Assembly: GCA_012963885.1 (NCBI GenBank)
Contig: DTUY01000017.1
Location: 2,648 to 37,596, forward strand
DNA from: Candidatus Poribacteria bacterium
GTDB taxonomy: Bacteria; Poribacteria; WGA-4E; UBA9662
DNA length: 34,949 bases
Direction: 5' to 3'
Positions within the stretch are counted from its first letter, which is position 1; each line of letters opens with the position of its first letter. Under the pieces are notes generated by a model. It did not search any database, was not told where the DNA came from, and worked only from the letters and a program-made list of their open reading frames with translations. The translations under genes were made by a program, and so were the position numbers. This document shows positions 33,757 to 34,949 of the stretch, one piece after another.

Positions 33757-34515
33757 TTAATCGCGAACTTTTAATCTACCCCACACTGTAGTGACTTTAC
33801 CTGATGGTTTGACGGCAAATGGATCGTCACCAATATCATACACGAGGACGTTATCATATCGCATATGCTCACCACCTGATGCTCTGAAACCAATAGCACC
33901 TGAACGGAATTGTCTGGACTTATCAGTCCAATCAGCGATCTTTCTCATTTTGGCGCCACGTGGATCTTTCCAGAAATCTTCTGATTCTAAGACCCATACT
34001 TTAGTGTTAAAGTTGTTGACGAGCCATCTGGATCGATACCATACTTCAGGCGCTACTTCTTCCCCGCCGAGAAACTCTTCTGGGAAGACTTGCCAGGCAC
34101 CTTTTAACCTAATATGCCAGCGTAGGTTGTTGGGTGTATGTCCAGAACCGGTAGCCGAAATTTGGTGCATATAAAAATTGTCAGCAACGTCCTGCGCCGC
34201 AAAGACAAAACCGGTGATTTTTCCTCCTTGTTTGGCATTGAAGTCAGCTTCAAAAACAAAGTCTTTAAAGCTATCGTCTCTGGAGATGTTAGCTTGGCCT
34301 CCTGCCGTGTCCATGATACCGTTTCCTAGTGCAGCTATTTTCTCCTCCGGTTTCATGATCTTCCATTCAGGTTTAGGAAACCATTTCTTTTCGTCTAATT
34401 TTCCCCCTTCAAAATCTTCTTCAAACAAGATTTTCGCCTGAGAAATTTGGGACGTTACAATTAAACATAGGACTATCAAAACGAATGCAAAAACATTTTT
34501 TGCATTGTAAATCAT
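33757..34515 (-). CDS. Secreted jelly-roll (DUF1080/LamG-like) protein, paralogue 2
   Basis: 252 residues from the ATG at 34515, which has GGAGGTG 10 nt upstream; the frame is open six codons further (GTG) without support. Signal peptide KNVFAFVLIVLCLIVTSQIS, mature start near KILFEEDFEGGKLDEKKW. The rest runs parallel to paralogue 1: FVFEADFNAKQGGKITGFVF, MHQISATGSGHTPNNLRWH, WYRSRWLVNNFNTKVWVLES, FWKDPRGAKMRKIADWTD and GAIGFRASGGEHMRYDNVLV. It ends KVTTVWGRLKVRD, the shared tail. The two are clearly a tandem duplication. The function is unknown; the fold suggests carbohydrate or glycan binding. Confidence 0.85.
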   Translation of the reverse strand: MIYNAKNVFAFVLIVLCLIVTSQISQAKILFEEDFEGGKLDEKKWFPKPEWKIMKPEEKIAALGNGIMDTAGGQANISRDDSFKDFVFEADFNAKQGGKITGFVFAAQDVADNFYMHQISATGSGHTPNNLRWHIRLKGAWQVFPEEFLGGEEVAPEVWYRSRWLVNNFNTKVWVLESEDFWKDPRGAKMRKIADWTDKSRQFRSGAIGFRASGGEHMRYDNVLVYDIGDDPFAVKPSGKVTTVWGRLKVRD

Positions 34516-34646
34516 CTTACAAAGCACCTCCACTCGGAATTTAGTGATTTGTCACAGTATACTGATGTATTGTAATACAATTTCTTGTACATGCCAACCA
34601 ATAAATTAAGCCTGGTTTGAAATATATGATATTTATGGCTTCCGCT

Positions 34647-34949
34647 TTATCTGTAAACTTTTACTTCTGCCCAATAGGTGGTTAGTTTCTTTGTAGGGTT
34701 GACTGCCATTCCTTTGGCTTCAAAGTTTTGTTGAATTTCTTTTTGAGATAGTGCCCTATTATAAATAGTAACTTCGTCAATCAAACCAACAAAACCACCA
34801 TCCCCAGCATGGCCTATTTCTGTCTCAGTGCCACCGTTAGTTTGGAGAGGTCCAGGACGTCCCATCTCCAACTCCCCTTTACCATCGAGGTAGAGTAGTT
34901 GCTTTTTTTTATTAATGACTCCCGTAAGATAATGCCATTGTCCAGGTTT
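34647..34949 (-). CDS. C-terminal part of a LamG-domain protein (cut by window edge)
   Basis: The last 101 codons of a gene whose 5' end lies beyond the window. The sequence KPGQWHYLTGVINKKKQLLY, then LDGKGELEMG and FVGLIDEVTIYNRALSQKEI, is the classic C-terminal half of a LamG domain (Trp-His, YLDG, IDEVTIYNRALS). It ends KLTTYWAEVKVYR, again the shared tail. It is third in a minus-strand set of jelly-roll proteins with 33757 and 32914. The N-terminal signal peptide and the rest cannot be judged. Confidence 0.85.
   Translation of the reverse strand, partial: KPGQWHYLTGVINKKKQLLYLDGKGELEMGRPGPLQTNGGTETEIGHAGDGGFVGLIDEVTIYNRALSQKEIQQNFEAKGMAVNPTKKLTTYWAEVKVYR

Noticed and set aside
1..34949. 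CRISPR array, tRNA, rRNA, insertion sequence or phage genes
   Set aside because: I read both strands for repeat-spacer patterns, cloverleaf ends and transposase or phage motifs and saw none; this was by eye only, so a covariance-model search could still find a small RNA.

Overview
This window looks like a chromosome fragment from an uncultured, AT-leaning bacterium. The best guess is a Candidatus Poribacteria-like lineage. That rests on the mix of families: secreted LamG/DUF1080-like jelly-roll proteins, several formylglycine-generating-enzyme-fold (FGE/SUMF1) proteins, a DUF5916 protein, a very large BNR/PD40/Ig protein with a YPNP-type C-terminal domain, and CYTH/CHAD/Ppx genes. This is inference from gene content. 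There is no rRNA or other taxonomic marker here, and I recognised no tRNA, IS element or CRISPR array.

Layout. Bases 1-6423 are a minus-strand run, in transcription order: a TPR protein overlapping an FGE-fold protein, a decayed FGE gene, a second intact FGE-fold protein, a decayed LamG tail, a DUF1080-like protein and another jelly-roll protein, closed by a strong terminator at 298-328. Next come a uronate-isomerase-like gene (+), penicillin-binding protein 1C (-), an RqcH/NFACT protein (+) and a DUF423 membrane protein (-). A ruined SLC12-type transporter gene fills 12736-14873. It is followed by the 1.7-kresidue secreted protein (14949-19994), which converges on moaC. A plus-strand block (20947-27517) encodes a transglutaminase-like protein, a CBM9/DUF5916 protein, glycerol kinase and MutY. 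Cupin and pdxH follow on the minus strand. Bases 28984-32794 form a polyphosphate-flavoured block: a dead CYTH gene, two tandem half-length CHAD genes, a Ppx/GppA phosphatase and an unknown secreted protein, ending in a bidirectional terminator. The right end holds two tandem paralogous jelly-roll proteins and the C-terminal part of a third (LamG) protein.

Themes. (1) Every secreted jelly-roll protein here ends in the same short tail, roughly K-(L/I/V)-x-x-x-W-x-x-(L/I/V)-K, although the domains ahead of it differ. It may be a sorting or attachment signal. (2) The intact FGE-fold proteins lack the active-site cysteine pair and are probably not sulfatase-activating enzymes. (3) There are four gene relics in 35 kb (FGE, LamG tail, SLC12 transporter, CYTH), which suggests ongoing gene decay. 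(4) The CHAD domain is split into two adjacent genes whose starts are near-identical. (5) Some non-coding structures stand out: a possible ribosome-site-sequestering switch between the paralogous genes at the right end, and a nested palindrome at 1273-1358.
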